A stretch of 35,695 nt of DNA, from positions 1-35,695 of the forward strand of contig JAJRYT010000032.1 of NCBI GenBank assembly GCA_024275635.1, read 5' to 3'. Both the position numbers and the translations under genes were made by a program. This stretch comes from Chloroflexota bacterium. GTDB taxonomy: Bacteria; Chloroflexota; Anaerolineae; Promineifilales; Promineifilaceae. Positions within the stretch are counted from its first letter, which is position 1. Each line of letters starts with the position of its first letter. Under the pieces are notes generated by a model. That model was not told the DNA's origin, made no database searches, and saw only the letters and a program-made list of their open reading frames with translations. Below are positions 27,153 through 35,695 of the stretch, piece by piece.

Positions 27153-29320
27153 TAATTATGCGAGACGGACGGTAGATAAACCCAGGCGATTGCATCATCG
27201 TCGAGAATCTGGCCGACGCCATTGGCGTCGAACAGTGCGCCTAAATTGACATTACTCAGAATAAAGTTAAAGGTTTCATTGCCTTCAAAAAACGTGTCCC
27301 CATTTACCGCCACGGAAACGGTGCGCGATGTGACCCCAGGATCGAAGGTCAGCGTTCCGTTGGCCGCGGTGTAATCGCTGCCTGCGTTAGCCAGGTCATC
27401 GGCCGTCGCATAATCAACCGTAACTGTCTGCGAACTGGCTGGGGATAGTGAAACGGTGAATATGGCGTCCGTAACACCGCTGTCTCCTTCTGTGACTGTC
27501 ACATCATCAACAGTCAGTTGGCTGCTGTCTGTGCCGATATTAAGGCGCAATAATGTCACCGAGTAGGGCTGAAAAGTATAGGACAAAGGATTGCTTAAAT
27601 TCGTAAGCGCTGCTGGCGGCGCATTGGATAAGTCATCCGACGGGCTGCTGACGCCGTTGAACGTAACCGTCTGACTGTCGAGCGAGGCGGCCTGGACGAC
27701 ATCGGCCGTTCCACCGGCGAAGGAGGTAACGCCATTTATTTGAATGTTGGCTGTAATTGAATTGCCTGTCTTATTAATTGCCAGCAAAGAGGCTGTTTCC
27801 CCGTCCGGCATTCCCGCATACACACTCAACGTCGTGGCCGGATCATATGATGTGGTAACCGGCAGCATTTGCTGGCCAAAACGCGCCCACAGAGGGAACA
27901 CATAATACTGCGGGCTGCGAGCAAAGGTGTCTGCGTCCAACAGCCCGTAATCTGTGCCATTGCCGGCCTGACCGTTTGCCAAATCCCACTGGTTCGCCAT
28001 GGCAAAGCCATGTTCCATCATCTGTCCGATAGAATCAGCCATAAAGAGCATGTTAACGGCGCGGGTCATCCATTGATTATTGTCCTGATCTTGTACTGAG
28101 AATAAATTGTGCTCTGTTACCGCAATGGGAACGCGCCGACCGGCCGCATGTTGATCGAAGGAGGTTTCAAGGTCGGCCATAATCGCCTGCCAGGCCGTTT
28201 GCGGTTGAGCCAGGGCCTCCTGGTAGGTAGGCGGCTGCTCGAAATAAGCGTATTGGTGAATGCTATAAAAATCCATCACATCGCCGGCGGCGGCGATAAC
28301 TTCATTGCCCCAGTTATTGTAGTTGATCCAATAGTTGGGGTCGTTGCCAAAAGGAATGCCTACCGCGCCCACCAGAATGGTGGAATCAACGGCGCGCATC
28401 GTCTCTCTAAACTCAATATAACCTTCCTTGCGATTGGCGCCGCTGCCGATGCCATTGACATACTCGGTCCCATCGCAAGTCCATACATCTTCCCACCCCC
28501 AATCGAGACAATCGGTACCGCTTGTCGGCGAGCCGCCGTAAATTTCGTTACCGATCTCCCAATATTTGATGTTGAGCGGGTCAGGATTGCCGTTATTGCT
28601 GCGCAGCTGGGCCCAATCCTTCACCTTGCCCCAATCACGGCCGCGCACATCTACGCCAATGACGGTGTTATCGGTAACGGCCCCATTGAAGAAAGCAACC
28701 AGGGCGGCGGCTTCTTTAGTCGTGCCATTTTGGTTGATGATGTACATCGCCTCGCTGCCGGTCACTTTTATGAAATTGATGAAATCTGTCGGCTTCAAGA
28801 CGCCCCAATCCCAGGGGCAGACATTATTTTGCTCGCAATTCGACCAATCATACCAATTGCTCCAACTTCCGCCGGGAATACGGATGATGGTCGGAGACGC
28901 CGCCAGGGTACGGCCGATAAACGTGCTGTTCTCGGTGCGCGATGTACCCAGCCAGGCAGGCAGGTTTGTCCCCAGGATACGGGTGTCAATCGCAGTCGGG
29001 GCGGTATTGATATCAAAGGTAATGGTAGCGGCGCTGGCTGATGGGGAAGATTCCGCCGCTGGCGCAGGACTTGCAGTTGCCGCTTCCACAGGAAGCGTTG
29101 TCGCTGTGGGCGATGCCGGGATTCCGGTAGGCAGCGCCGGGGTTTTGGTTGGCGGCGCTGTGGTTTTGGTTGGCGATGCGGGTATGGCGGTGGACGGTGC
29201 GGGATCGGGGGTTATGGCCTGGACAGCGCGGCAAGATGTGGCTGCACTGAGGCTGAACACGAATGTATTCAAGATGATAGTTAGCATGAACAAAACGGCC
29301 GTATGTCGTTTGTGACGCAT
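27152..29320 (-). CDS. Secreted GH-A clan glycosidase (alpha-L-arabinofuranosidase-like) with Calx-beta domain
   Basis: A 722-residue exported protein. A signal peptide (basic MRHKRH, hydrophobic to about 28) is followed by a Pro/Thr/Ala-rich linker (38-95). The catalytic barrel has RIPGGSWSNWYDW at 147-159, acid/base E259 in EIGNEIYG and nucleophile E403 in VTEHNLF, the GH51-type arrangement. A beta-sandwich follows, then a Calx-beta domain (about 612-705), ending in WVYLPSVSHN, a tail like those of many Chloroflexota secreted proteins. The exact substrate is uncertain; GH39/GH79-like enzymes share the motifs. The ATG at 29320 has GGAGG about 4 nt upstream, preferred over 29344. The stop is abutted by the repeat element. 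Confidence 0.85.
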   Translation of the reverse strand: MRHKRHTAVLFMLTIILNTFVFSLSAATSCRAVQAITPDPAPSTAIPASPTKTTAPPTKTPALPTGIPASPTATTLPVEAATASPAPAAESSPSASAATITFDINTAPTAIDTRILGTNLPAWLGTSRTENSTFIGRTLAASPTIIRIPGGSWSNWYDWSNCEQNNVCPWDWGVLKPTDFINFIKVTGSEAMYIINQNGTTKEAAALVAFFNGAVTDNTVIGVDVRGRDWGKVKDWAQLRSNNGNPDPLNIKYWEIGNEIYGGSPTSGTDCLDWGWEDVWTCDGTEYVNGIGSGANRKEGYIEFRETMRAVDSTILVGAVGIPFGNDPNYWINYNNWGNEVIAAAGDVMDFYSIHQYAYFEQPPTYQEALAQPQTAWQAIMADLETSFDQHAAGRRVPIAVTEHNLFSVQDQDNNQWMTRAVNMLFMADSIGQMMEHGFAMANQWDLANGQAGNGTDYGLLDADTFARSPQYYVFPLWARFGQQMLPVTTSYDPATTLSVYAGMPDGETASLLAINKTGNSITANIQINGVTSFAGGTADVVQAASLDSQTVTFNGVSSPSDDLSNAPPAALTNLSNPLSYTFQPYSVTLLRLNIGTDSSQLTVDDVTVTEGDSGVTDAIFTVSLSPASSQTVTVDYATADDLANAGSDYTAANGTLTFDPGVTSRTVSVAVNGDTFFEGNETFNFILSNVNLGALFDANGVGQILDDDAIAWVYLPSVSHN

Positions 29321-29373
29321 AATACCTCCGGGACAGGTTAACAAAACCTTCCTATGAACATTTATGAATAGGC

Positions 29374-31242
29374 TTAAATCGCCAGCGTGGGGAGCGTATC
29401 CAACACATCGGCAACGAGATCATACCGGCCAAAAGCCGGGATCATGTAAACGCCTTGTATGATGGGCTGTAGTTCTTGCAGTATTTCTTGGGCGATGTGA
29501 ACGCCTTCTTGTTGGGGATTGGCGGCGTCTTGCATCCGGCGGCGCAGCGGTTTGGGGATGCTCATCCCCGGTATTTCGTGGTGGAGAAATTCGGCGTTAC
29601 GGCCGTTATACAAAGGCTTAATCCCGGCCAGCAGCGGCGGTATCGGCTCACCATATTCGGCCTCATACTGGGCGACAAACGCTTTGGCCGCCGGCGGGTC
29701 AAACACCGGCTGCGTCAGAGCAAAATCAGCCCCGTTGCGGATTTTCTTGCGCAGCAGCCGCATTTCTCGCTGCGGATCGACCGGCGTGAGATTGAGCGCG
29801 CAGCCGACGACAAAGCTGGTCGGCTGGTCAATAGATTGCCCCGACTTAGCCACGCCCTGGTTAAATTGCTGTTTGATAAGTTGAATGAGACCGGAAGGCA
29901 CAATGTCATAGCTGTCCATCGCCTCCGGATAATCGCCAATGCGGGTCGGATCGCCCATGACCACAAATAAGTTGCGAATGTTCATCGCATGGGCGGCCAA
30001 TAAATCCCCCTGGATGCGCAGTAAATTGCGTCCGCGGGTAGGAAAGTGGAGAACGGCTTCCACCCCTACTTTTTTCTGCACCAGGTAAGCGGCGGCCCAG
30101 GCGCTCATCCGCATCCGGGCCAGCGGGCTGTCGGCGACGTTGAGGAAATTGGCCCCGGCCGCCTTGAGGGTTTTAGCGCCTTCTAGTAGCTGCTGGGCGG
30201 CCACGCCTTTGGGCGGACTCATTTCTACTGTGGCGATGAAGCGCTTGTCGGCTAAATATTGGGCTAATTGGGTGGGCTGGGGGGAAACGGCCGTTACTCG
30301 ATCCGCCCGTGACACCACCTTCACACGGGGTACAGAAATGCCCCCTGGCCCTGGCGTATCCAACTGCTGCCGCATGGCCGCGATATGGGCATCCGTTGTA
30401 CCGCAGCAGCCGCCGATGACGACCGCGCCGGCTTCGGCAAACGCGCGGGCATACTGACCAAAATAATCAGGTGTGGCCGGGTACATCACCCGACCGCCGG
30501 CGGTTTGCTCCGGCCATCCGGCATTGGGGGCTGCCGCCAGGGGCATATCCGGGGCCGCCTCGCGCATGACGGCCAGCAAGCGCAATACTTGCGCCGGGCC
30601 GCCGCTGCAATTAACGCCGATCACATCCACGTCTAACCGGGCCAATCTGGAGGCGACGACATCCGGGGCCTGGCCCAACAGGGTGCGGTCATCGCGGGTA
30701 AAGGTGGCCTGGGCGATGATGGGTATGTCCGGGGAAATGGAGCGGGCGGCGGCAACGGCCGTTGCCATTTCCTTCAAATCCGACATCGTTTCCAGGATGA
30801 GTAAATCCACTCCCCCGGCAGTAAGCGCGCCAATCTGTTCGGCAAAAGCGGCTTCCGCTTCGGCTGTCGTTATCCGGCCCAGAGGGGCCAGGCGCACACC
30901 CAAAGGCCCCACCGATCCGGCCAGCAGCGCTGGCTTAAACAGGCTGTCAATTACGCGCCGGGCAATAGTCACCGCCGCCTGGTTAATGTCTACAACTTCG
31001 TGATGCAGGCCATACTCGGCCAGCTTAAAACGATTGGCGCCAAAGCTGTTGGTTTCGATGATGTCGGCCCCGGCTTCGATATAAGCGCGGTGAATATCGG
31101 CCACGATGGCTGGATTACGGCGGTTAATGGCGTCAAAGGATTGGTCAATGGGCGCCCCCTTGGTATGCAGCATGGTTCCCATTGCGCCGTCAAGGAGATA
31201 CGGCCGTTCCCCCGCCCGCTTAATAAATTCCACTCGATTCAT
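29374..31242 (-). CDS. Bifunctional homocysteine S-methyltransferase / methylenetetrahydrofolate reductase
   Basis: A 622-residue fusion like Bacillus YitJ. Residues 1-295 are the homocysteine methyltransferase barrel with zinc ligands C212 (GVNCSGG) and C279-C280 (GGCCGTT). Residues about 325-622 are a MetF-type FAD barrel (ATVEMSPPKG start, NVADSP, MGDPTRIGDYP, and ALTQPVFDP). It links one-carbon reduction to methionine synthesis; the cobalamin-binding part of MetH is absent. The ATG at 31242 is used; an upstream TTG at 31263 lies in a heptamer array. The ribosome site is weak (GGTGG). It is 33 bp after the LCP gene and 53 bp ahead of the glycosidase start. Confidence 0.95.
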   Translation of the reverse strand: MNRVEFIKRAGERPYLLDGAMGTMLHTKGAPIDQSFDAINRRNPAIVADIHRAYIEAGADIIETNSFGANRFKLAEYGLHHEVVDINQAAVTIARRVIDSLFKPALLAGSVGPLGVRLAPLGRITTAEAEAAFAEQIGALTAGGVDLLILETMSDLKEMATAVAAARSISPDIPIIAQATFTRDDRTLLGQAPDVVASRLARLDVDVIGVNCSGGPAQVLRLLAVMREAAPDMPLAAAPNAGWPEQTAGGRVMYPATPDYFGQYARAFAEAGAVVIGGCCGTTDAHIAAMRQQLDTPGPGGISVPRVKVVSRADRVTAVSPQPTQLAQYLADKRFIATVEMSPPKGVAAQQLLEGAKTLKAAGANFLNVADSPLARMRMSAWAAAYLVQKKVGVEAVLHFPTRGRNLLRIQGDLLAAHAMNIRNLFVVMGDPTRIGDYPEAMDSYDIVPSGLIQLIKQQFNQGVAKSGQSIDQPTSFVVGCALNLTPVDPQREMRLLRKKIRNGADFALTQPVFDPPAAKAFVAQYEAEYGEPIPPLLAGIKPLYNGRNAEFLHHEIPGMSIPKPLRRRMQDAANPQQEGVHIAQEILQELQPIIQGVYMIPAFGRYDLVADVLDTLPTLAI

Positions 31243-31246
31243 CCAA

Positions 31247-31282
31247 CACCACCCACTACTCAACTACCCGACTACCTACTCA
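31247..31282. repeat. Heptamer-like array between LCP and methyltransferase genes
   Basis: Degenerate 7-8 bp units CCACTACT, CAACTACC, CGACTACC and TACTCAT. The LCP stop (TAG, complement of 31276-31278) lies inside. It differs from the other arrays in having no clear fold-back. Confidence 0.7.
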
Positions 31283-32355
31283 TAAAATAAACTTTGAATC
31301 AGCGCCGCCGCCTTTTCATTACTTAGCACCAACACCTGCGCCCCTGTTTCCGTCCTGTAACTGGTCACATAATCAAAATCCAGCACATCACTGCGAATAT
31401 TCTCCGATGGAATCTCACTTGCCGTCGTTGCCAACGACATAATCTGTTCCAGGCTTAAATCAGTGCGAATACCTTGCTCCATTTGCCGGTAAAAAATCGG
31501 CGTTTTCGCCAGCAAACCACTAATCCCCAAACTCAATGCCTTTTGTCGCGCTGCCAAAATCACCTGCTGCTGCCGCTGCGCCCGGCCAAAATCATTATCC
31601 ACATGGCGCGTGCGTGCATACTTCAACGCCATCACGCCATCAAAATGCTGCAATCCCGCCGGAATAAACAGGGGATCATAGCCATAGTTCATACTGGGGT
31701 AGGTGGGATCATTAATCGTAAACGGCACATTGACGTCAATCCCGCCCAGCGTATCAATTCCCTGAATGACTGCGCTAAAATCAACCAGAATATAATCATT
31801 GATGGGAACGCCCAGATTATACGCCACCGTTTGCATTGCCAGCGCCGCGCCGCCGGCCGGATTATTCCCGGCCGCTCCGTACACAAACGCCGTGTTAATC
31901 CGGTCGCGTCCCCGCCCCGGAATAACCACGTACAAATCGCGGGGCACAGACAAAATAGAAGCGCTCTTTCCCACCGGGTCAATGGAAATTATCATTATAG
32001 AATCGGTGCGAGAGATGAATGGTTCGCCTGGCCGCCGGTCAATCCCCATTAAAAGAATGTTGACGCGATCAGAACCGCCCCAGGGGACAGAAGTAGGAAT
32101 TAATGTCGGCGTCGGCTGCCCCGGCGGCAGCGTCACCGCGGGCAGTGGATTATTCTGATCTAAATCGAGACCCACACTAGCCACTTCCGCTGCCGCCGCT
32201 TCAATCGGGTTTAACGGCCGATTCCAGATAACCTGGAAAGTCAAATACCCAAAGATAACCACTGTAATACCGGAAAAAACAAATGCTGTCGCTAAAGAGA
32301 AACTTAACCAAAGCGGCAAAATGGGCTGATTCGTTTTTTGCAAATTAGACTCCAA
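31276..32355 (-). CDS. LytR-CpsA-Psr (LCP) family envelope protein
   Basis: LCP enzymes move polyprenyl-linked glycopolymers onto the cell wall or another acceptor. About 359 residues: a short cytoplasmic tail, one membrane helix (about 12-40), a Pro/Thr-rich linker, then the LCP domain with DRVNILLMGIDRR, RTDSIMIISIDP, SVPRDLYVVIPG, RINTAFVYG and the late ALKYARTRHVDNDFGR signature. The start is uncertain. An ATG at 32427 has no ribosome site and would encode two copies of a palindromic repeat. The TTG at 32355 has GGAGG 10 nt upstream and gives a sensible N-terminus, so I use it. A TATAAT on the minus strand (32498-32493) may be its -10. Confidence 0.9.
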   Translation of the reverse strand: MESNLQKTNQPILPLWLSFSLATAFVFSGITVVIFGYLTFQVIWNRPLNPIEAAAAEVASVGLDLDQNNPLPAVTLPPGQPTPTLIPTSVPWGGSDRVNILLMGIDRRPGEPFISRTDSIMIISIDPVGKSASILSVPRDLYVVIPGRGRDRINTAFVYGAAGNNPAGGAALAMQTVAYNLGVPINDYILVDFSAVIQGIDTLGGIDVNVPFTINDPTYPSMNYGYDPLFIPAGLQHFDGVMALKYARTRHVDNDFGRAQRQQQVILAARQKALSLGISGLLAKTPIFYRQMEQGIRTDLSLEQIMSLATTASEIPSENIRSDVLDFDYVTSYRTETGAQVLVLSNEKAAALIQSLFYE

Positions 32356-32363
32356 TGTAAATA

Positions 32364-32419
32364 AACCTCCGGGAGGTTCCTTCAACGGCATCGGCAACGC
32401 CTGAAACCTCCCGGAGGTT
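32364..32419. repeat. Pair of 15-bp palindromic sites upstream of the LCP gene
   Basis: AACCTCCGGGAGGTT (32364-32378) and AACCTCCCGGAGGTT (32405-32419) are each near-palindromic and are exact reverse complements of each other, with centres 41 bp apart. The first supplies the GGAGG used as ribosome site of the TTG start at 32355. Pairing of the two would hide it. They could be an operator pair or a small mobile palindrome. Confidence 0.75.
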
Positions 32420-32596
32420 GGTTTCATTCTTCGCGGCCTGCCAGGGCGCGTAGCGCCTCCTTGACGATCACCTGCTTTTTTATAACTACAGGATTATACA
32501 CTGAATAAATGGGTTAGCGGGATGCAACAACTACAATTACCCTATGACTCATCAGCCGGTAAAGCTTAACCGCTTCTGACCATAAAACAAAAAACA

Positions 32597-32626
32597 TTGA
32601 TAAAAACAGGCAATAAATGATACAAT
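32597..32626 (+). promoter_or_regulatory. moaA promoter
   Basis: TTGATA (32597-32602) and TACAAT (32621-32626) are 18 bp apart, predicting transcription from about 32633 and a leader of about 38 nt. This rules out the ATG at 32617 as the start of moaA. Confidence 0.65.
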
Positions 32627-32670
32627 GCTGGCAATTCCAGGCTGATAAGGCCCAATACAGGAAAAAAATT

Positions 32671-33651
32671 ATGTCTATTGATCGCTTTGGCCGTAACATT
32701 GACTATCTTCGTATCTCATTAACCGATAAGTGTAACTTACGCTGTGTTTATTGCATGCCTGAAGACATTACCTTCCGGCCTCGGGCTGAACTGCTGCAAG
32801 ATGAGGAAATTGATCGCCTTGTCCATGTCTTTGCCGAATTAGGGTTCCACAAATTCCGGCTGACAGGCGGCGAACCAACGGTACGGGCTAATGTGGTAGA
32901 TATTGTCGGCCGTATTGCCCGGACGCCGGGTGTAAAAACAGTGGCCATGACTACTAATGGGCTGATGTTGAACAAATTGGCTCAACCACTGGCAGAAGCG
33001 GGTTTACAGCGGGTAAACGTCAGCATTGACACGCTCGACCCGGAAAAGTTCAAGAAAGTAACGCGCTGGGGCCAGGTTGAAGATGTATGGGCGGGAATAG
33101 ATGCGGCGGAAACGGCTGGACTCGGCGTTAAGCTGAATGCGGTTGTTGTGCGTAATTACAATGACAAGGAAGATGTGGTGGATTTGGCCCGGTTGACGCT
33201 GTATCAACCCTGGCAGGTGCGTTTTATTGAAATGATGCCTTTTGGCGATGTGGCCGATTTTCAGCAGGCGGGTATTGTCAGCCAGGAGGCGTTAATGGCG
33301 ACAATTACGGCGGCGTTGGGGCCATTAACAGATGTGCATGATGGGTGTTTAGATGGGGAAGCTCAAATTTACCAGTTGGAGGATGCGCTGGGCATGATTG
33401 GGTTTATCAGTTCGGTGACGCAGCCGTTTTGCGCCAGTTGTACACGGGCCAGGTTGACGGCCGACGGCCGTTTACGCCTCTGTCTCTTGCGTGAGAAGGA
33501 AGTGGACTTGATGACCCCGCTGCGCAACGGGGCCAGCAACGATCAGCTTAAAGCCATCATTGAAGAAGGTATCTGGTGGAAGCCCTGGGGCCACAAACTG
33601 GGCGAAGAAGTTATTCCGCTTAATCGTGTCATGTCCGAAATTGGCGGCTAG
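32671..33651 (+). CDS. moaA: GTP 3',8-cyclase (molybdenum cofactor biosynthesis protein A)
   Basis: A 326-residue radical SAM enzyme that starts molybdopterin synthesis from GTP. The N-terminal 4Fe-4S cluster cysteines are C21, C25 and C28 (CNLRCVYC). The C-terminal cluster is C254, C257 and C271 (CxxC then C after 13 residues). The GGEPT motif and the conserved C-terminal Gly-Gly (EIGG) are present, so it looks fully functional. I start at ATG 32671 with AGGA upstream; the longer frame begins before the predicted transcription start. No other moa or moe gene is seen nearby. Confidence 0.98.
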   Translation: MSIDRFGRNIDYLRISLTDKCNLRCVYCMPEDITFRPRAELLQDEEIDRLVHVFAELGFHKFRLTGGEPTVRANVVDIVGRIARTPGVKTVAMTTNGLMLNKLAQPLAEAGLQRVNVSIDTLDPEKFKKVTRWGQVEDVWAGIDAAETAGLGVKLNAVVVRNYNDKEDVVDLARLTLYQPWQVRFIEMMPFGDVADFQQAGIVSQEALMATITAALGPLTDVHDGCLDGEAQIYQLEDALGMIGFISSVTQPFCASCTRARLTADGRLRLCLLREKEVDLMTPLRNGASNDQLKAIIEEGIWWKPWGHKLGEEVIPLNRVMSEIGG

Positions 33652-33654
33652 GCG

Positions 33655-33715
33655 TGGAGGGGCGAAAGGGTGACTATTTCACCTCTTCACCCGCTCACCC
33701 CTTCACCTCTTCATC
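33655..33715. repeat. Heptamer-type array between moaA and the glycosyltransferase
   Basis: CTTCACC, CGCTCACC, CCTTCACC and TCTTCATC units on the right face AAGGGTGA on the left, giving a short fold-back between two convergent genes. The glycosyltransferase stop (TGA, complement of 33695-33697) and its last residues (E-E-V-K-G) are read from the units. Confidence 0.75.
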
Positions 33716-34657
33716 TTCAATCCCCCACCGTTTGTCAATCAAGTACAACGGCCGTCCCTTCACCTCATCATAAATCCGGCCCAAATACTCCCCGATAATT
33801 CCCAGGCTGATAAGCTGTACGCCGCCCAGAAAAAGAACGGCCACCAACGTTGTTGCCTGTCCTAACAATGGTGTCTGCGGCCCCAACAATCGCACCAGGA
33901 CGACCATCAGAATCGCCAGCCCGCTGACGCCGGCAATGGTAAACCCCAGATAAGTTGCCAATTGCAGTGGAATATAGGAAAAACTGGTGATCGCATCCAG
34001 GGCAAAAGGCAGCATCTGCCGCACGCCGCCAAATTTAGACTCCCCGGCAAAACGGGCCTGCCGCTCATATTCGATCCCCGTCTGCTTATATCCTACCCAG
34101 GGAACCAGCCCCCGTAAAAAGCGGTTACGTTCCGGCATTTGCCTAATAGCATCAATGACCCGACGATCCATCAGCCGGAAATCGCCCGTGTCCAAAGGAA
34201 TGTCAATGCTGGTGATACGATAAATCAAGCGATAAAACAATTTGGAGGTAACGAGCTTGAACCAGGTTTCACCGACGCGGCTTTTGCGAATTCCGTATAC
34301 CACATCATACCCTTCACGCCATTTAGCGATCATTTGCGGATAAACTTCCGGCGGGTCTTGCAGATCGGCATCGGTTAAAATGACGGCGTCCCCTTGCGCG
34401 TGGTCTAATCCGGCGGTGGCGGCAATTTGAAAGCCAAAGTTGCGGGAAAAACTGATTCCTTTTACACGGCCGTCCTGGGAATGGAGTTGGCCGATGACTT
34501 CTGCTGACCGGTCGCGGCTGCCATCATTTACCAGCAGCAGCTCCCACGGCTCGCCAGTTTGCGCCATGACGACGCTGATTCGCTGGTATAGTTCCGGCAA
34601 AACCAGTTCTTCATTATAAACAGGCACAACGATGGAAATGGTTGGTTTTGAGTTCAC
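33695..34657 (-). CDS. Family 2 glycosyltransferase, polyprenyl-phosphate sugar synthase type (GtrB/DPM1-like)
   Basis: A 320-residue membrane glycosyltransferase that probably attaches a sugar to polyprenyl phosphate. Family signs: [10 protein letters not shown] at the start, [16 protein letters not shown], the catalytic DADLQDPPE, and two C-terminal membrane helices (about 230-265 and 270-295) followed by [17 protein letters not shown]. The GTG at 34657 has GGAG 6 nt upstream, better than the TTG at 34690. It follows the EEP gene by 106 bp. Together with the LCP gene it points to cell-surface glycan synthesis, but the sugar is unknown. The end lies in a repeat array. Confidence 0.93.
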   Translation of the reverse strand: MNSKPTISIVVPVYNEELVLPELYQRISVVMAQTGEPWELLLVNDGSRDRSAEVIGQLHSQDGRVKGISFSRNFGFQIAATAGLDHAQGDAVILTDADLQDPPEVYPQMIAKWREGYDVVYGIRKSRVGETWFKLVTSKLFYRLIYRITSIDIPLDTGDFRLMDRRVIDAIRQMPERNRFLRGLVPWVGYKQTGIEYERQARFAGESKFGGVRQMLPFALDAITSFSYIPLQLATYLGFTIAGVSGLAILMVVLVRLLGPQTPLLGQATTLVAVLFLGGVQLISLGIIGEYLGRIYDEVKGRPLYLIDKRWGIEDEEVKG

Positions 34658-34763
34658 AAATTTCTCCAAAAGAAAGTTGCCAGGTTGCAAAGCTGCAGGG
34701 TTCGCATCTATTTTGCCACTCTGCTACTTTTTATACACAAATTTTGCCCGTTCTCCCCACCGG

Positions 34764-35531
34764 CTACACTTCAATCTTGGCTATCAATCCGACATGATCT
34801 GATGGGTACAGTGTGTCGTCTTCAGCGGCCGGTTGGTCGCAAAAAATGTAGGCCGAACACACCGTCCCCAATCTCGGGGACAAAAAAATATAGTCCAGAC
34901 AGCCCGACCAGGCATTCAACGACTGTATCAGCGCCGTAGGAAACGTTGCCAACGGCTCGTGTCCATTGAATTCTGCATACGCAGAGCGGTAACCTTGTTT
35001 GATGGTGGTGATGGCTAATCCATCCGGGACTTCGTTAAAATCGCCGGCAATGATCTGGAACGGCGCGCGGCGGCGATTGTTAAGCCATCCGGTCAATCGC
35101 ATCACCTGTTCCCGGCGCGCCTCTTTGTCATGGGCAACATGGTGCAAATGGACGGCAACGAAATCAATCGTCTTCCGTGATGGCAGATCTACGTTGACGC
35201 GCAAAGCAACCCGTCCTCCATATCCCAGGGGCAAAGAATCATGATGAAGAATCGGGAGTTTGGTTAAAACGCCAATGCCCTCGTAGTACCCTTTAATCAG
35301 GTGATGTTTGCGTCGTTGGATGAGTTGGTACGGCCGTCTCGACGACCCGGACAGGCGCACATTGATTTGGTTACGCAGCCAGCGCCCCTGGGTGATGGGC
35401 ATACTGATTTCTTGCAGGCTAATGAGGTCGGGAGCAGCGTCTACAAGTTGGGCAACCAGCAAATGGCGGCGCTTCAACCACCGGTCAGCCCGGTTACGCA
35501 GGTTGATGGTAGCGGCAGTTATGGTTGGCAT
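34764..35531 (-). CDS. Endonuclease/exonuclease/phosphatase (EEP) superfamily protein
   Basis: A 255-residue metal-dependent phosphoesterase-fold protein. The core motifs are an N-terminal ATINLRN strand, LISLQE with metal ligand E41, VAVHLHH, GDFNEVPDG and C-terminal SDHVGL with the catalytic His. It lacks a signal peptide. Members of this superfamily cleave DNA, phospholipids or inositol phosphates, and nothing here decides among them. The ATG at 35531 has no Shine-Dalgarno sequence; TATAAC just upstream is too close for a standard promoter. It lies upstream of the glycosyltransferase gene on the same strand. Confidence 0.9.
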   Translation of the reverse strand: MPTITAATINLRNRADRWLKRRHLLVAQLVDAAPDLISLQEISMPITQGRWLRNQINVRLSGSSRRPYQLIQRRKHHLIKGYYEGIGVLTKLPILHHDSLPLGYGGRVALRVNVDLPSRKTIDFVAVHLHHVAHDKEARREQVMRLTGWLNNRRRAPFQIIAGDFNEVPDGLAITTIKQGYRSAYAEFNGHEPLATFPTALIQSLNAWSGCLDYIFLSPRLGTVCSAYIFCDQPAAEDDTLYPSDHVGLIAKIEV

Positions 35532-35695
35532 GTTTGTTATAAAGAAATGTAACGACTAAGCTCGACTTTGTACAAAATTCGAAATCAGAAATATTTCCAG
35601 ATAATTTTGTAACCAGAGTGAGAATCTGATTTTAGTCAATGCAACTTTACTCGAGTACGAATATTTGAACATCGCATAAAAAGAGTGACATGCAA
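35532..35695. other. AT-rich end of window without a called gene
   Basis: Upstream region of the EEP gene. No ORF, hairpin or convincing promoter was seen; an upstream gene may begin beyond the edge. Confidence 0.6.

Noticed and set aside
28109..29041. 310-codon plus-strand frame opposite the secreted glycosidase
   Set aside because: Antisense shadow of a gene with clear motifs and signal peptide; no domain and no start signal.
32617..32670. Upstream ATG for moaA
   Set aside because: It lies before the predicted transcription start and the MoaA family begins near the ATG at 32671.

Overview
The window is bacterial chromosome of moderate GC content, probably from an uncultured filamentous-type member of the Chloroflexota (Anaerolineae or a neighbouring class). 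That placement is inferred from gene content and style: a transcriptional T-box leader on valS, a secreted glycosidase ending in a VYLP-type tail, a YwiC-like membrane protein, chemotaxis genes without flagellar genes, and heavily repetitive intergenic DNA. I could not test it by search. I call 25 protein genes, 22 on the minus strand; only valS, a 74-residue ORF and moaA are on the plus strand. I saw no tRNA, rRNA, CRISPR array, transposase or phage gene. LAYOUT. 1-2.6 kb: nickel CO dehydrogenase (cooS) behind a small HMA-like protein that lacks the CxxC metal site. 2.6-3.07 kb: gene-free. 3.07-6.2 kb: RibD-type reductase and a dipeptidyl peptidase IV with a promoter placed for a leaderless mRNA. 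6.26-9.34 kb: valS with promoter, T-box and terminator. 9.37-22.2 kb: a ten-gene minus-strand chemotaxis-type operon in the order cheY, cheA, cheW, MCP, HEAT-repeat protein, cheR, cheB, cheY, cheC, hybrid histidine kinase. 22.3-24.5 kb: glycogen branching enzyme. 24.7-26.9 kb: small unknown ORF, YwiC-like membrane protein, HD/PDE-like phosphohydrolase. 27.0-32.4 kb: secreted arabinofuranosidase-like protein with a Calx-beta domain, a homocysteine methyltransferase-MTHFR fusion, and an LCP-family envelope enzyme. 32.6-35.5 kb: moaA, a polyprenyl-phosphate-type glycosyltransferase and an EEP-family hydrolase. HOW THEY WORK TOGETHER. The che cluster holds a complete phosphorelay: CheA kinase, CheW coupler, two CheY-like receivers, CheR/CheB adaptation and CheC phosphatase. 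Its receptor has no membrane segment and no recognisable sensor domain. A 763-residue HEAT scaffold and a PAS hybrid kinase are built into the operon. With no flagellar genes in view, the output could be gliding, pili or gene regulation. NON-GENE SIGNALS. Two stand out. (1) Short arrays of 7-bp units, several sequence families, many switching orientation and able to fold into hairpins, start at or overlap the stop codons of 12 genes. Two of these arrays lie inside a 123-124 bp inverted-repeat-bounded element found in two copies. (2) The palindrome ACGGCCGT occurs about 52 times in 35.7 kb (under one expected by composition), almost always inside coding sequence, like the HIP1 octamer of cyanobacteria.
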